The notes: generated by a model not told the origin, from the letters alone. A stretch of DNA of 64,000 bases from Leptospiraceae bacterium (GCA_025059995.1 JANXCF010000003.1:62001-126000), one strand, 5' to 3'; positions 1 to 9,368 are shown, counted from the stretch's first letter. Numbers and translations: made by a program.

Positions 1-88
1 TACTCGAATTTTTTTCAAGAAGTTATTAGGATTACAAAAAAATTTCGTTTTCAGAGAGCTTAGATAAAATTTATTACTTTGTTTTCAT

Positions 89-781
89 ATGAAAATATGC
101 TATTTTCAACACGTTGATTTCGAAGATCCTGCAGCGATTTTCGATTGGGTAAAAGAGAGAAATTATATCATAAATGGTTTCCATATTTATCAAAATCAAA
201 TCTTCCCAAATATTGATGATTATGATCTTTTTATCTTCATGGGGGGGTCCATGAGTGTTTATGAAGATGACCAATATCCATGGTTGAAGCAAGAAAAATA
301 CTTTCTCGAGAAAATTATTAAACAACAAAAAAAGATTTTGGGTATTTGTCTCGGAGCTCAATTAATAGCGGAAGTATTGGGTGCGAAAGTATACCCAAAT
401 CATCACAAAGAAATCGGATGGCATATAGTCAACTCCACTGATGAAGCAAAGAAATACGGTATTTTTCCTGATGTATTCCATGCATTCCATTGGCATGGAG
501 ATACTTTTGATAACCCGAATGGTTCCAAACATTTGTTTTATAACGATGCAACCCAACATCAAGGCTTCGTATATCAAGATCACGTTTGGGCTTTTCAGTT
601 TCACTTAGAAACTAACTTAGATAGCATCCAAAAATTATATCATCATTCGAAAAGTGATTTGAACGCTTTAAATCAAACCTATATTAAACCTTTCAATATC
701 GAAGAATCCATGATCCATATTCCAACTTCGAATGGAATACTTTTTCGTTTTTTGGATTTTCTAAGTGGGTATCAAAAATAA
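89..781 (+). CDS. Class I glutamine amidotransferase (GMP synthase-like)
   Basis: This 230-residue protein looks like a stand-alone class I glutamine amidotransferase, which hydrolyses glutamine and passes ammonia to a partner. The nucleophile elbow GICLGAQL places Cys at residue 87, and QFHLE supplies His172 and Glu174, so the Cys-His-Glu triad is complete. The oxyanion-side motif FMGGSMSVYED lies at residues 50-60. There is no synthetase domain, so the acceptor substrate cannot be named; relatives are often annotated as GMP synthase-like or as gamma-glutamyl hydrolases of polyamine or folate compounds. The ATG at 89 has no clear Shine-Dalgarno site. hemA follows on the same strand after about 110 bases. 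Confidence 0.85.
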   Translation: MKICYFQHVDFEDPAAIFDWVKERNYIINGFHIYQNQIFPNIDDYDLFIFMGGSMSVYEDDQYPWLKQEKYFLEKIIKQQKKILGICLGAQLIAEVLGAKVYPNHHKEIGWHIVNSTDEAKKYGIFPDVFHAFHWHGDTFDNPNGSKHLFYNDATQHQGFVYQDHVWAFQFHLETNLDSIQKLYHHSKSDLNALNQTYIKPFNIEESMIHIPTSNGILFRFLDFLSGYQK

Positions 782-895
782 AAATGAGTCTCAATTTTAG
801 CGAAAAATTTTCCTTTTGACAACATTATGACAACTTTAATTTTTCATATGATAAAATCTGGAATAAAACTATATCAAAGCCAAAAAAGGAACCAT

Positions 896-2134
896 ATGAA
901 CTCTTTAGGCGTCATCAAAGTAAGTCATGAAATGATGGATAGTTTGGAGCTCTTAACCCCTTGGAAAGAAGGCTTGGATTTCTCCAAAGTAAAAGAAATC
1001 ATCCAGCGATCTCCTTATAAGATTGATAGTTTTGTTTTTCTTTCTACATGCAATCGAGTTGAAGTTATTTACAAAATCCATGATCCTCAAAACCACAAAG
1101 CATTTTATCATTATATATTAGAAAACTTTCCCAAAATCCCTATTCAACCTGAACACATTACGGGAAGACCTGTTGCATTACATCTTTTAAAACTTGCTGC
1201 GGGTTTAGAATCCATGGTTCTGGGAGAAACCGAAATCCGATACCAACTCAAAGAAGCAGTAAAACAGAGTTTCCAGAACCAGCTCTTAGATTCTGTTATG
1301 AATCAGTTTTGGCAATCCATCTTTCGTGAAAGTAAGGAAATACGAAAACATATACCATCCAATATACCATTATCAATATCATCTTTAAGCATAAGAAACT
1401 TAGAAGAAAAATTAGGAGGTTTCGCAGCCAAAGAAGAACTCTTTGTTGTTATTGGATCAGGTCCTATCAGCAAAGCAAGTGTTGAATATATCAAAAAATG
1501 GAATGGGAGTAACGTCATTTGGGTAAACCGAACCCTCGAAAAAATACAAGAAGAAGCAGTAAGACTTAATGTTGATACAATTGGATTGGATGTGTTTTTA
1601 GATCAAGAAAGATTTCAAAAAATATACTCCCAACCAATTTGTGCAATTGTGACCGCCACTTCTGCAACATACCCCATTTTGACAAAAGAAATAGTTTCGA
1701 AGATCAAGAAGCAAAAGTTAGTCATTATGGATTTAGCAATCCCGAGTGATGTAGAAGAGGAAGTAAAGACTTTATCTAACGTAACAGTAGTAGATCTCCA
1801 ATCCATCAAGGAACAATTAGAAAAAAACAAGAAACGAAGAGAAGAAGCAGCTAAAAATGCGTTAGAAGTTTTAGAAGATTCTTTTTATCGAGTAGAAACG
1901 GTATGGATTACTTCTATGTCATCACCCATGATTAAAGAAATCCAGGAGAAGGTACATTATCATTCTCGAAAAAGATTAGAGAATCTTTTCCAAGGTCACC
2001 TACAACACTTAAGCAATCGTGATAAAAGGATTTTATATGACTGGGCAATTCGTTTCCATCGAGAGATGAACCGTATCCATCGAGTTGGGATCGAAAAAAT
2101 CCTAAAGTACTATTACACAATATCCCAAAAATAA
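896..2134 (+). CDS. hemA: Glutamyl-tRNA reductase
   Basis: HemA reduces glutamyl-tRNA(Glu) to glutamate-1-semialdehyde with NADPH, the first step of C5-pathway tetrapyrrole synthesis. The frame is open from an ATG at 827, but I prefer the ATG at 896: an AAGGA ribosome site lies just before it, and it places the catalytic cysteine of STCNRVEV at residue 52, close to the family norm. GLESMVLGETEI at about residues 103-114 is the conserved substrate-domain motif. The nucleotide-binding loop reads VIGSGPISK, where most family members have a GAGEM-type sequence. The C-terminal helices form the dimerisation region. The usual partner hemL is not adjacent. The gene ends one base before a convergent gene. 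Confidence 0.93.
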   Translation: MNSLGVIKVSHEMMDSLELLTPWKEGLDFSKVKEIIQRSPYKIDSFVFLSTCNRVEVIYKIHDPQNHKAFYHYILENFPKIPIQPEHITGRPVALHLLKLAAGLESMVLGETEIRYQLKEAVKQSFQNQLLDSVMNQFWQSIFRESKEIRKHIPSNIPLSISSLSIRNLEEKLGGFAAKEELFVVIGSGPISKASVEYIKKWNGSNVIWVNRTLEKIQEEAVRLNVDTIGLDVFLDQERFQKIYSQPICAIVTATSATYPILTKEIVSKIKKQKLVIMDLAIPSDVEEEVKTLSNVTVVDLQSIKEQLEKNKKRREEAAKNALEVLEDSFYRVETVWITSMSSPMIKEIQEKVHYHSRKRLENLFQGHLQHLSNRDKRILYDWAIRFHREMNRIHRVGIEKILKYYYTISQK

Positions 2135-2135
2135 T

Positions 2136-2999
2136 TCATTCCCCATCAACAGCGCAGCGAAATCCAAAGTGATGAAAAGGTTGATTTTTGGGAAAATGAG
2201 CCCGTCGGTTATAGCCTTGAGCGTATTCTCCTTTCCACCACCAAGAACCACCTTTTACAATTTTTCGTTTTGAATAACATTCCATTTCACCTTGACATGG
2301 TCCTTTCGGTTGATGAGAAAGGCAATCCATTCCGCATATTTCATAATTTTCCGCATACCAATCATGAACCCACTCCCATGCATTCCCTGCCATATCATAT
2401 AAATTATAACGAAATGCACCTTTGCTTCCTATCTTCCAAGTGGTTCCAACGCCACAGCCTGTTTTCTCATTTTCTTTGATTACTGCCTTTTGACAATCTG
2501 CTGGTTCATTTCCCCATGGAAAAATTTCTCCTTTTTCGCCACGAGCTCCTTTTTCCCATTCTGCTTCTGTCGGTAATCGCTTTCCTTTCCATCGACAATA
2601 TTCATGAGCTTGATACCAATTTACTCCCACCATAGGTTGCATAGGATCAGAAAAGCCTTGATAATTAGGCTTTGCAAAAGAACAAATCCCTGCTTTTACA
2701 CATTCCTGATATTCACCATAAGTAACTTCATATTGATCAATCCAATAAGAGGTCAAATAAACTTGATGCTCAGGGAAAGTATCATGAACAACCTTTCCTG
2801 TGTCTTCATCGATTGAAGGTCGATTGGATCCCAACACCACATACCCTGCTGGCACACAACTCATCTTTGAGTAATCAACGTTTAGTATGGATTTTTTACA
2901 TGGTTCTTCAGGTTTTGTAAACATTTCTGACGATTTTTTGCATGAAGTTATAACAAGATTGTAACATGATATACTTATTACTAATAAAATTTTTTTCAT
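2136..2999 (-). CDS. Lipoprotein with sulfatase-modifying-factor (FGE-like) domain
   Basis: The 287-residue product begins with a lipoprotein signal ending in VITSC (Cys20), so it is probably exported and lipidated. The rest is an FGE/SUMF1-type fold: WIDQYEVTYGEYQECV, VNWYQAHEYCRWKGKRLP, then TEAEWEKGARG, DMAGNAWEWV and the terminal GGSWWWKG and HFGFRCAV. True formylglycine-generating enzymes carry a cysteine pair shortly after the GGSW segment; here that stretch contains none. It is therefore unlikely to oxidise sulfatase cysteines and is better read as a structural or ligand-binding surface protein of the same fold. No sulfatase gene lies in the window. Confidence 0.8.
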   Translation of the reverse strand: MKKILLVISISCYNLVITSCKKSSEMFTKPEEPCKKSILNVDYSKMSCVPAGYVVLGSNRPSIDEDTGKVVHDTFPEHQVYLTSYWIDQYEVTYGEYQECVKAGICSFAKPNYQGFSDPMQPMVGVNWYQAHEYCRWKGKRLPTEAEWEKGARGEKGEIFPWGNEPADCQKAVIKENEKTGCGVGTTWKIGSKGAFRYNLYDMAGNAWEWVHDWYAENYEICGMDCLSHQPKGPCQGEMECYSKRKIVKGGSWWWKGEYAQGYNRRAHFPKNQPFHHFGFRCAVDGE

Positions 3000-3019
3000 T
3001 ATAAAATAAGTAAATATTA

Positions 3020-3048
3020 TTGATTGTGTTTTACAAGCATTTTATATG
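3020..3048 (+). promoter_or_regulatory. Candidate promoter for the HDOD gene at 3059
   Basis: TTGATT (3020-3025) and TATATG (3043-3048) are separated by 17 bases. The ATG begins 10 bases after the -10 box, so transcription would start about 4 bases before it, leaving no room for a ribosome binding site. This is pattern matching only in a very AT-rich region. Confidence 0.35.
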
Positions 3049-3058
3049 GTAATAAGAA

Positions 3059-3922
3059 ATGGAAACAAATACATACCAACCATCCCGTGAGAAATTAAAT
3101 GAATATTTAATCCAAGTCAAAGACTTAAACATTATTCCTCCAGTTCTCATACAAGTAATGGCACTTCCTGATGACAATGAGCTGAGCTTCAAAGAACTGA
3201 GTAGACTAGTCCAGACAGATCAGATTTTGGTTTCACGAATCATCAAAATTGCAAATTCCCCATTCTACAATCGTGGGATCGAAATCACGTCATTACAAAA
3301 TGCCATTGCTCGTTTGGGTTTTCGCTTGATTCGTTCTATGATTGTGGTTGCCATGAATGATTCCATTTTTGCTCATGGAAACTATCGAAAATTTCGAGAA
3401 GAAGTTTGGCAACATTCTATCGCTACTGCCATTTATGGATCCAAACTAACAGAACAGTTTTTAGGAAAACAAGAGATTGATAAAGGGATGATTGGAGGTC
3501 TCCTACAAGACATAGGCAAGGTAATTCTCAACATGATTGATCGCAAAAAGTATGTTGAAGTTTTAAGAGAATTCCTCGAAACCAAAAAAGACATACGATG
3601 GATTGAAATAGAAAAGTTCGGGGTGGATCATACCCTAATGGGGTATGAAGCATCGAAGTTTTGGAAATTACCCAGCTTTGTTGTAAAAACCATCGAAGAA
3701 CGACATTTACCTTTAGAAGAAAAAAGTACTTTGGGAGTTATTTTAACTGCCGCTGATATTTTGGTTCGAAAAGCAGGCTTTGGATTGTATACAGAAATTC
3801 ATGAAAAAGAATACAAAGAGATCGATCTACACTTAAAAGGTGAATTATCCAAAATCCAACTCAATGAAATTCAAAAATACATCAAAGAAAATGAACTATA
3901 TAAAAGTATTTTGTTTACTTAA
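3059..3922 (+). CDS. HDOD-domain signalling protein
   Basis: This 287-residue soluble protein consists almost entirely of an HDOD domain, the degenerate HD-fold output module found in bacterial signal-transduction proteins. Visible hallmarks are NIIPPVLIQVMALPDD near residue 25, the segment with ISRIIKIANSPFYNR-like sequence (VSRIIKIANSPFYNRG), and GGLLQDIGKVILNM, where the metal-binding HD of active phosphohydrolases is replaced by QD. HDOD proteins usually act as non-enzymatic signalling scaffolds. A second HDOD gene lies at 53481 beside cheD. The last 8 bases overlap the convergent adenylate cyclase gene, suggesting at most shared signalling context, not co-transcription. Confidence 0.85.
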   Translation: METNTYQPSREKLNEYLIQVKDLNIIPPVLIQVMALPDDNELSFKELSRLVQTDQILVSRIIKIANSPFYNRGIEITSLQNAIARLGFRLIRSMIVVAMNDSIFAHGNYRKFREEVWQHSIATAIYGSKLTEQFLGKQEIDKGMIGGLLQDIGKVILNMIDRKKYVEVLREFLETKKDIRWIEIEKFGVDHTLMGYEASKFWKLPSFVVKTIEERHLPLEEKSTLGVILTAADILVRKAGFGLYTEIHEKEYKEIDLHLKGELSKIQLNEIQKYIKENELYKSILFT

Positions 3923-5126
3923 CTCTATAAGCTTTGATTCTTTCAATCTTTCCTTTGAGCTCAATAGAAGGGATTTCTTCGAATTGGTATCTTTTCTTGA
4001 TTTCATCAGATAAAAACATAACTAAATTTTCATTTGCTAAAACTTCACTAGGTCCTGCAATCGATTCTAATCGAGCTGCGATATTGACGGTATCTCCGAT
4101 GGCAGTATAGGACAGCTTTTGGAAGGATCCAAAATTCCCCAAAGTAGCTACACCTGATGCAACGCCAATACCCATTTTAGCATCGATACCATAGGTTCGC
4201 TTCCAGTTTTGATTCCACAATTCAAAAACACTCTGCATTTCCATAGCTGCTTGTAATGCTAAATCCCTGTGGGCTTCATTTGGTAGTGGGGCACCAAATA
4301 TCGCCATAATGGCATCTCCGATATACTTATCAATCAAACCATTGAAGCTCAAAATTACTTCCGTCATGGCGGTAAAGTATTCATTCAAAAACGAAACGAC
4401 ATCCGTAGGTTTCATTTTCTCTGCAATCGCCGTATAGCCACGAATGTCAGCAAAAAGGACACTGATTTCTCTTTCTACACCTTTTTGTTCTAATGGTATT
4501 TCGCCACTGATTATTCCGTTTATAATATTGGGATCCACATAAAGTCCAAAAATGGTTTGAATCTTCTTTTTTTCTTCTTCTAAGCGAATCTTGTTTTTGT
4601 ATTCTCTTTCCAACTCTTCTTTCATAATGATAACCATTTCCCTGAGTTCTTGGATTTGTTCTTCTGAAATGCCTCTCGCAATCTGTAAACTTCGGATCGA
4701 GTCACTAATTTGTTTAAATAATATCTTATTATTAAATTGGATTCGAAAATAGTTTCTTAATTTGTTTTCCAACAGAAAATAATCTAAGTTCTTTTTATGG
4801 AAAAATTCTATGATGCCGTTCTTATAAACATAGTTTTCAAACATGATTTCAGAATAATTTGATATCACTACCACCATTGTTTCTGCGATAACTGGCTCAT
4901 TCACTAAACTATCGATGAAATCAGCAGGATCAATCCCCCATTCTACTTCTGTAATCAAAAAGTCTATCTCTCTACCTTGCAAAATAGGTATAATTTGCTC
5001 TTTTTCTGTGGTAGTGTAAACTAAGACAAATTCCCTGAACCAAAATTCTAATTTTTTTTTAAGTTTATCAGCGAATTCTTCGTCAGGATCAGCTATCAAA
5101 ATGTTTAAAGTATCTTTCTCGACCAT
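3915..5126 (-). CDS. Receiver-like domain plus class III adenylate/guanylate cyclase
   Basis: The 403-residue protein has a response-regulator-like N-terminus (about residues 7-125), a charged coiled-coil linker (about 135-195) and a class III cyclase domain. Cyclase motifs include VLFADIRGYTAIAEKM, KYIGDAIMAIFGAP and YTAIGDTVNIAARLE, so the metal-binding aspartates and transition-state region are present. In the receiver the acidic pocket (IADPDEEF) is kept, but the phosphoacceptor position in LITEVEWG appears to be Glu60 and not Asp, which would mimic the phosphorylated state. The product would be soluble and make cAMP or cGMP. The substrate cannot be fixed by eye. It overlaps the convergent HDOD gene by 8 bases. 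Confidence 0.87.
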   Translation of the reverse strand: MVEKDTLNILIADPDEEFADKLKKKLEFWFREFVLVYTTTEKEQIIPILQGREIDFLITEVEWGIDPADFIDSLVNEPVIAETMVVVISNYSEIMFENYVYKNGIIEFFHKKNLDYFLLENKLRNYFRIQFNNKILFKQISDSIRSLQIARGISEEQIQELREMVIIMKEELEREYKNKIRLEEEKKKIQTIFGLYVDPNIINGIISGEIPLEQKGVEREISVLFADIRGYTAIAEKMKPTDVVSFLNEYFTAMTEVILSFNGLIDKYIGDAIMAIFGAPLPNEAHRDLALQAAMEMQSVFELWNQNWKRTYGIDAKMGIGVASGVATLGNFGSFQKLSYTAIGDTVNIAARLESIAGPSEVLANENLVMFLSDEIKKRYQFEEIPSIELKGKIERIKAYRVK

Positions 5127-5293
5127 AGATATTATCGCTTATTAATTAATTCTCAAATAAATACAAAGTTAAAAAAGTTTAATACTTTATCACGTCAAGA
5201 TTTCGAAGAATTTTGACATAGTGAGTTGCATTTTACTTGCAAGTTTAACAAAAATAAAATTCAAGATTCATAATTCCAACGAAGAGGATGTAA

Positions 5294-6685
5294 ATGATTA
5301 AATATTCAGACCTTAATTTCAAAAACATCAAAAATGAAATCGAACACCGAATGAAATCAAAAGATCTTCATCCTCTTATTATTGAAGATTTTATAAAAAA
5401 AGTTCATCGAGTTTATTCAGGAGAATCTGGTTTAATGAATTTTCAATACGTAGAAGAGTTAAGTCAAAATGACCTAATTGATTTAGAAAAACTACCCTAT
5501 CAATTAGATTATCATTCTGAGCTAACGAAAGAAATTATTAGTAGAATTGTGTTAATCAAACTAAATGGTGGCTTAGGAACATCCATGGGTTTAAACAAAG
5601 CAAAAACTTTACTCAAAATCAAAGACAACTTGACCTTTTTGGATGTGATCATAAAACAAATCGAAATCCTAAGAAAATCCACCGAAATAGAGGTTCCTCT
5701 ACTTTTTATGAATTCTTTTAATACTCACGAAGATACCCTAAAATATGCTGGCATTCGAGGAATCAATTCCTCAAGAAATCTTCCAGAAAGTTTTATACAA
5801 AACCAAGTTCCAAGAATCGAACAAAAGAGCTTGAAGCCCATAGGTGATGGCACACAAAATAAAGACTGGTGTCCTCCTGGTCATGGAGATGTTTATATTT
5901 CATTAAAAATTTCTGGGATTTTAGATAAGCTATTATCTATGGGGATTGAATATGCCTTCATTTCCAATGGAGACAATTTAGGAGCTACATTTGAACCATC
6001 AATTTTAGCCTACATGATAGATCAAAATTTGGATTTTATTAGTGAAGTGACATTAAAAACCCCTGCAGACATTAAAGGAGGTATCCTCTTTCGCAATAAA
6101 CTTACCCAAAGGATAGAGCTACTGGAAACCGCCCAAGTGCCACCTGAGAATAAAAAAGACTTCGAAGATACAACAAGATTTAAAGACTTCAACATCAATA
6201 ACCTTTGGGTGAATCTGAAGTCTTTAAACAAACTCTTACAACAAGGACAATTAGAACTAAGCTTGATTGTAAATCCCAAAGAAGTTGATGGAGTTTCTGT
6301 GTTCCAATTAGAAACTGCTATGGGTTCCGCCATTGGACAATTTCCCAAAACAAAAGTAATACGGGTCCCAAGAAGTCGTTTTGCCCCTGTAAAAAAGTGT
6401 AATGACTTATTAATTAAACGAAGTGATGTTTATGAATTTGATGAAAAATTCGCTTTGGTAATGAATGCTTCTATAAAAAGTGAACCCATCGTCAAACTTA
6501 GTCGTGAATACGATCATATTCAAGATTTTGAAAACTACTTCCAATTCATCCCTTCTTTAAAAGAATGCACTGAATTAACAATCAACGGAAAGATCATTTT
6601 TGATAAACCTGTAAAACTCCAAGGGAAAGTTACCCTAAATAACGAAAATGATGTCCCCCTTCGTATCTCTGAAATTTATCCATGA
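5294..6685 (+). CDS. UTP--glucose-1-phosphate uridylyltransferase, eukaryotic (UDPGP) type
   Basis: The 463-residue enzyme makes UDP-glucose from UTP and glucose-1-phosphate. It belongs to the UDPGP family typical of eukaryotes, not the short bacterial GalU family: KLNGGLGTSMGLNKAKTLL at residues 89-107 is the nucleotide-binding loop, followed by PPGHGDVY and FISNGDNLGAT. The C-terminus holds the left-handed beta-helix region expected of this family. An AAGAGGAT ribosome site precedes the ATG. The stop codon overlaps the next gene in an ATGA junction, so UDP-glucose supply is translationally coupled to a GT39-type glycosyltransferase. Confidence 0.9.
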   Translation: MIKYSDLNFKNIKNEIEHRMKSKDLHPLIIEDFIKKVHRVYSGESGLMNFQYVEELSQNDLIDLEKLPYQLDYHSELTKEIISRIVLIKLNGGLGTSMGLNKAKTLLKIKDNLTFLDVIIKQIEILRKSTEIEVPLLFMNSFNTHEDTLKYAGIRGINSSRNLPESFIQNQVPRIEQKSLKPIGDGTQNKDWCPPGHGDVYISLKISGILDKLLSMGIEYAFISNGDNLGATFEPSILAYMIDQNLDFISEVTLKTPADIKGGILFRNKLTQRIELLETAQVPPENKKDFEDTTRFKDFNINNLWVNLKSLNKLLQQGQLELSLIVNPKEVDGVSVFQLETAMGSAIGQFPKTKVIRVPRSRFAPVKKCNDLLIKRSDVYEFDEKFALVMNASIKSEPIVKLSREYDHIQDFENYFQFIPSLKECTELTINGKIIFDKPVKLQGKVTLNNENDVPLRISEIYP

Positions 6686-8172
6686 AAATAATAAATCAAA
6701 AGTATATCTTTCTTTTAGCGTTGGTTTTTGTCTTCATTTTGAAAGATATAAATGAACCTTTGTGGGAGCAAGATGAAGCAGCCTATGCAGGTTTTGGACT
6801 ACACTTTCTGATTCATCCTGATCATCAATTTATCCCTAATTTTCCTTTATCAGAACCTCATCGTAAACCTCCACTTTTGTTCTTTTTTATCGAGAATTCT
6901 TATCGACTTTGGGGTGTTAACGAGTTTGCCGTTCGTTTTATAAATTTAGTTTTGTCTTTATTTTTTTTGATTTCTCTGCCTATTGCCTTGAGGATTTACT
7001 TTCGAAAAAGAGAGATTGATTTTTTCGTTTTGGGGATTTTGGTTTTCTTTTCTTTTTTGATCATAAATACCTATGTTAGGATTGCTCTGACTGATTTCCT
7101 TCTTTTGTTTTTTCAGTTTTTAATGATTTTTGTTAATTATGCCTGGTATCAAAAAGATGGAGCTCAAAAAATAAGTCTTGGGCTTATTTTGATTTTCATT
7201 TTGATCATAGGAACCTTAATCAAAGGTCCAGTCATACTTGTTAATTTTTTATTGATTAATATTTTTTATATTTTTTTGTTGTTTATCGCTAAAAAAAAAT
7301 TTGATGTATTAAAAAATATTTATAAAATAATTATCATTTTTATATTTTCAATTTTACCCATATCCTTTTGGTTTTTATATCTATATCAAAGCAATCAACG
7401 TGAGTTTGTAATTTGGTTTCTGGATTGGTATATTTTCAAGAGAGTGGGTGGCTCTGTGTTTGGTCAAACGGGTCCACCAGGTTATTACTTTCTCTCAATC
7501 CTGATAGCTTCTTTTCCTTGGAGTTTAGAAACTTTTAAAGTTTTAAAATCAAGTTTTTTTTATATTCTGAAAAAAATCAAGTTCTTTACCAAAAACAAAA
7601 AAGTCAATCTTTCCAACAAAATCCTTTATGAGATAAGTGCCTTTTTTTCTTTGTATTTTGTTTATGAATTTCTTCCATCAAAATTACCTTCATATATCTT
7701 AGCTTTTTATGTGGTTCTTTGGATTTGGATTTTACGTTTTTTGGTAAAAAATCCTATATCTTTCCCTTCCCTTTTGGTTCGAGTGATGCTTGCCGTAGTT
7801 GCCATTCAAACATTTTTATTCTTCACCTCCGACATGAGAAAAACATCAAAAGTATTGGGTTCTTTTTTGCAAAGGCACTGTGAGGATAAAAACGTCTTCA
7901 TTTCAAATCAAATACGACTACCCGGTATTGTTTGGTATTATGTGAAAGATGACTCTCTAAACAAAATAAAAGAAAAATATCAAAAGATTCACGTTCTACA
8001 AGATTATATAAAAAGAGCTCCCCAACTAACAACGCAAAATAATTGCTTCTTACTTTTGAAAAGCGAATTCGAAATATTTAAAAACATCATCCATAAAGAC
8101 AAACAAATCCTTCATAAAGAAGGCTGGATTTTTGATAAATTCAAAAAAGAAGAGTTTGTTATAGTTTATTGA
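6682..8172 (+). CDS. GT39/ArnT-like membrane glycosyltransferase
   Basis: This 496-residue polytopic protein resembles the PMT/ArnT family, which transfers a sugar from a polyprenyl-phosphate donor on the outer face of the inner membrane. The first periplasmic loop has the family's acidic pair (WEQDEAAYAG, near residue 30) and the EPHRKPPLLFFF segment. About ten hydrophobic spans follow and a short soluble C-terminal part closes the protein. The acceptor may be lipid A, another glycan or a protein, and cannot be told. It is coupled to the UDP-glucose pyrophosphorylase gene by an ATGA overlap and overlaps the convergent PHP gene by 7 bases. Confidence 0.83.
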   Translation: MKIINQKYIFLLALVFVFILKDINEPLWEQDEAAYAGFGLHFLIHPDHQFIPNFPLSEPHRKPPLLFFFIENSYRLWGVNEFAVRFINLVLSLFFLISLPIALRIYFRKREIDFFVLGILVFFSFLIINTYVRIALTDFLLLFFQFLMIFVNYAWYQKDGAQKISLGLILIFILIIGTLIKGPVILVNFLLINIFYIFLLFIAKKKFDVLKNIYKIIIIFIFSILPISFWFLYLYQSNQREFVIWFLDWYIFKRVGGSVFGQTGPPGYYFLSILIASFPWSLETFKVLKSSFFYILKKIKFFTKNKKVNLSNKILYEISAFFSLYFVYEFLPSKLPSYILAFYVVLWIWILRFLVKNPISFPSLLVRVMLAVVAIQTFLFFTSDMRKTSKVLGSFLQRHCEDKNVFISNQIRLPGIVWYYVKDDSLNKIKEKYQKIHVLQDYIKRAPQLTTQNNCFLLLKSEFEIFKNIIHKDKQILHKEGWIFDKFKKEEFVIVY

Positions 8173-9323
8173 ACCTCACAAAAATTAGGAATTTCTTTGT
8201 TTAATCGAAAAACTGGGTTGGTTATAAGAATCCCACGAAGATCGAAAACCTCGATTCGAATAAACTCGTAATTCAAACCTTTGAGGTTGATTTTTCCATG
8301 CTGTTGGTTATGAAATTCAATGATTGTCTGATTATGTTTGGTTTTAAAAGAAATCTTTTGGACAGGTTCTTTGAAAGTAATCGAAAAAACATTTTCGTTT
8401 GATATGATTTCTTTTAGAGGAAAAGCAAAGCTAGTTTCTGGAAAGTTTTGTTTTACAGCCACGTAGCGTCCCTTGCAAAGACTTCTGAGAATATCTTCTT
8501 TTTTTGGTGTGGGAGCTTCTATCAAAAGATAACGCTTCAACGCTTCACTCCCATAATCTTCATTGAAAAAAAGCCATTCCCTCCATAAAGTTTTAAACAA
8601 CGATTCATTTAAATACGTATCGATGATTTCTTTTGAAAAAACATGCAAGTCATCCGATGAAAAAGAAAAAACAGGTTTTCCCTTTGATAATACCTCATCC
8701 CATAAGTCTAAACTATCACCAAAGGGGGTAAAAACCTCCATGGCTTGAAATCCTTCCAAATCAACAATCATATCAGCGGTAAATCCATTTAGCAACTTAG
8801 GATGATTCAAAACAACAAAAGTAGAACCACGTCGGATTTGGGAAATCGACCATTGCAGATTCTCAAGCGAACGAAAAAAAGGAAAAAGATCAGGAACAAC
8901 AAAAGAAGCCTGAATTGACAGAAAATGCTGCTTTTTGTTATTTAATCCCCACTCATAGACTGGGATGTAGGACTCAACCTCATGACCGAGAAAATCAGGA
9001 TAAAAAATATGGTTATAATCCGAAACCGAAATCACATCAAAACCAAATTCTCGATAAACTTTATATAAAGACTCGATTGAGTGTCTTTCATAATGAAGTA
9101 AACTCTCAGAATGCATATGAAAAGTTGCTTTAAACCATTTTTGCTGGTTTGGATTATCATAAGGAAAGTAAGAAAAACCATTTTCTTTTGTTAGCCAAAG
9201 CGTTTTATTCAAAGGCTTAGTGCACGCGAAAAAAGAAAATAAGTTCAAAAGTATCAGACTAAACAAAATCGTAAAAATTAAAACAAAAACTATAAAAATG
9301 TTTTTTATATATAGATTTTGCAT
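8166..9323 (-). CDS. Membrane-anchored PHP-domain metallohydrolase
   Basis: The 385-residue product has one strong N-terminal hydrophobic segment (about residues 8-33) ending in FFACTK, which could be an uncleaved anchor or a lipobox. The remainder is PHP-like: TFHMHSE supplies the first metal ligands, VSDYNH the next, then VVLNHPKL, and FSSDDLHVF near the C-terminal side. These fit a two- or three-metal phosphoesterase site of the CehA/McbA-type PHP proteins. The C-terminal hundred residues look like a beta domain. The substrate is unknown. The gene is divergent from the one at 9404 and ends in a 7-base overlap with the glycosyltransferase gene. Confidence 0.8.
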   Translation of the reverse strand: MQNLYIKNIFIVFVLIFTILFSLILLNLFSFFACTKPLNKTLWLTKENGFSYFPYDNPNQQKWFKATFHMHSESLLHYERHSIESLYKVYREFGFDVISVSDYNHIFYPDFLGHEVESYIPVYEWGLNNKKQHFLSIQASFVVPDLFPFFRSLENLQWSISQIRRGSTFVVLNHPKLLNGFTADMIVDLEGFQAMEVFTPFGDSLDLWDEVLSKGKPVFSFSSDDLHVFSKEIIDTYLNESLFKTLWREWLFFNEDYGSEALKRYLLIEAPTPKKEDILRSLCKGRYVAVKQNFPETSFAFPLKEIISNENVFSITFKEPVQKISFKTKHNQTIIEFHNQQHGKINLKGLNYEFIRIEVFDLRGILITNPVFRLNKEIPNFCEVQ

Positions 9324-9368
9324 ATGTTATTTAAAAAAGTTTCATACGAATTTAGAAATCAAAAGGTA

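Noticed and set aside
1-88. Possible upstream gene end or promoter in the left flank
   Set aside because: No coding sequence can be read with confidence in 88 bases and the promoter-like boxes are too weak to claim.
827-895. Upstream in-frame ATG of hemA and a TTGACA at 816
   Set aside because: The ATG at 896 has a ribosome site and places the catalytic Cys at the family position. The TTGACA has no good -10 partner at 16-18 bases.
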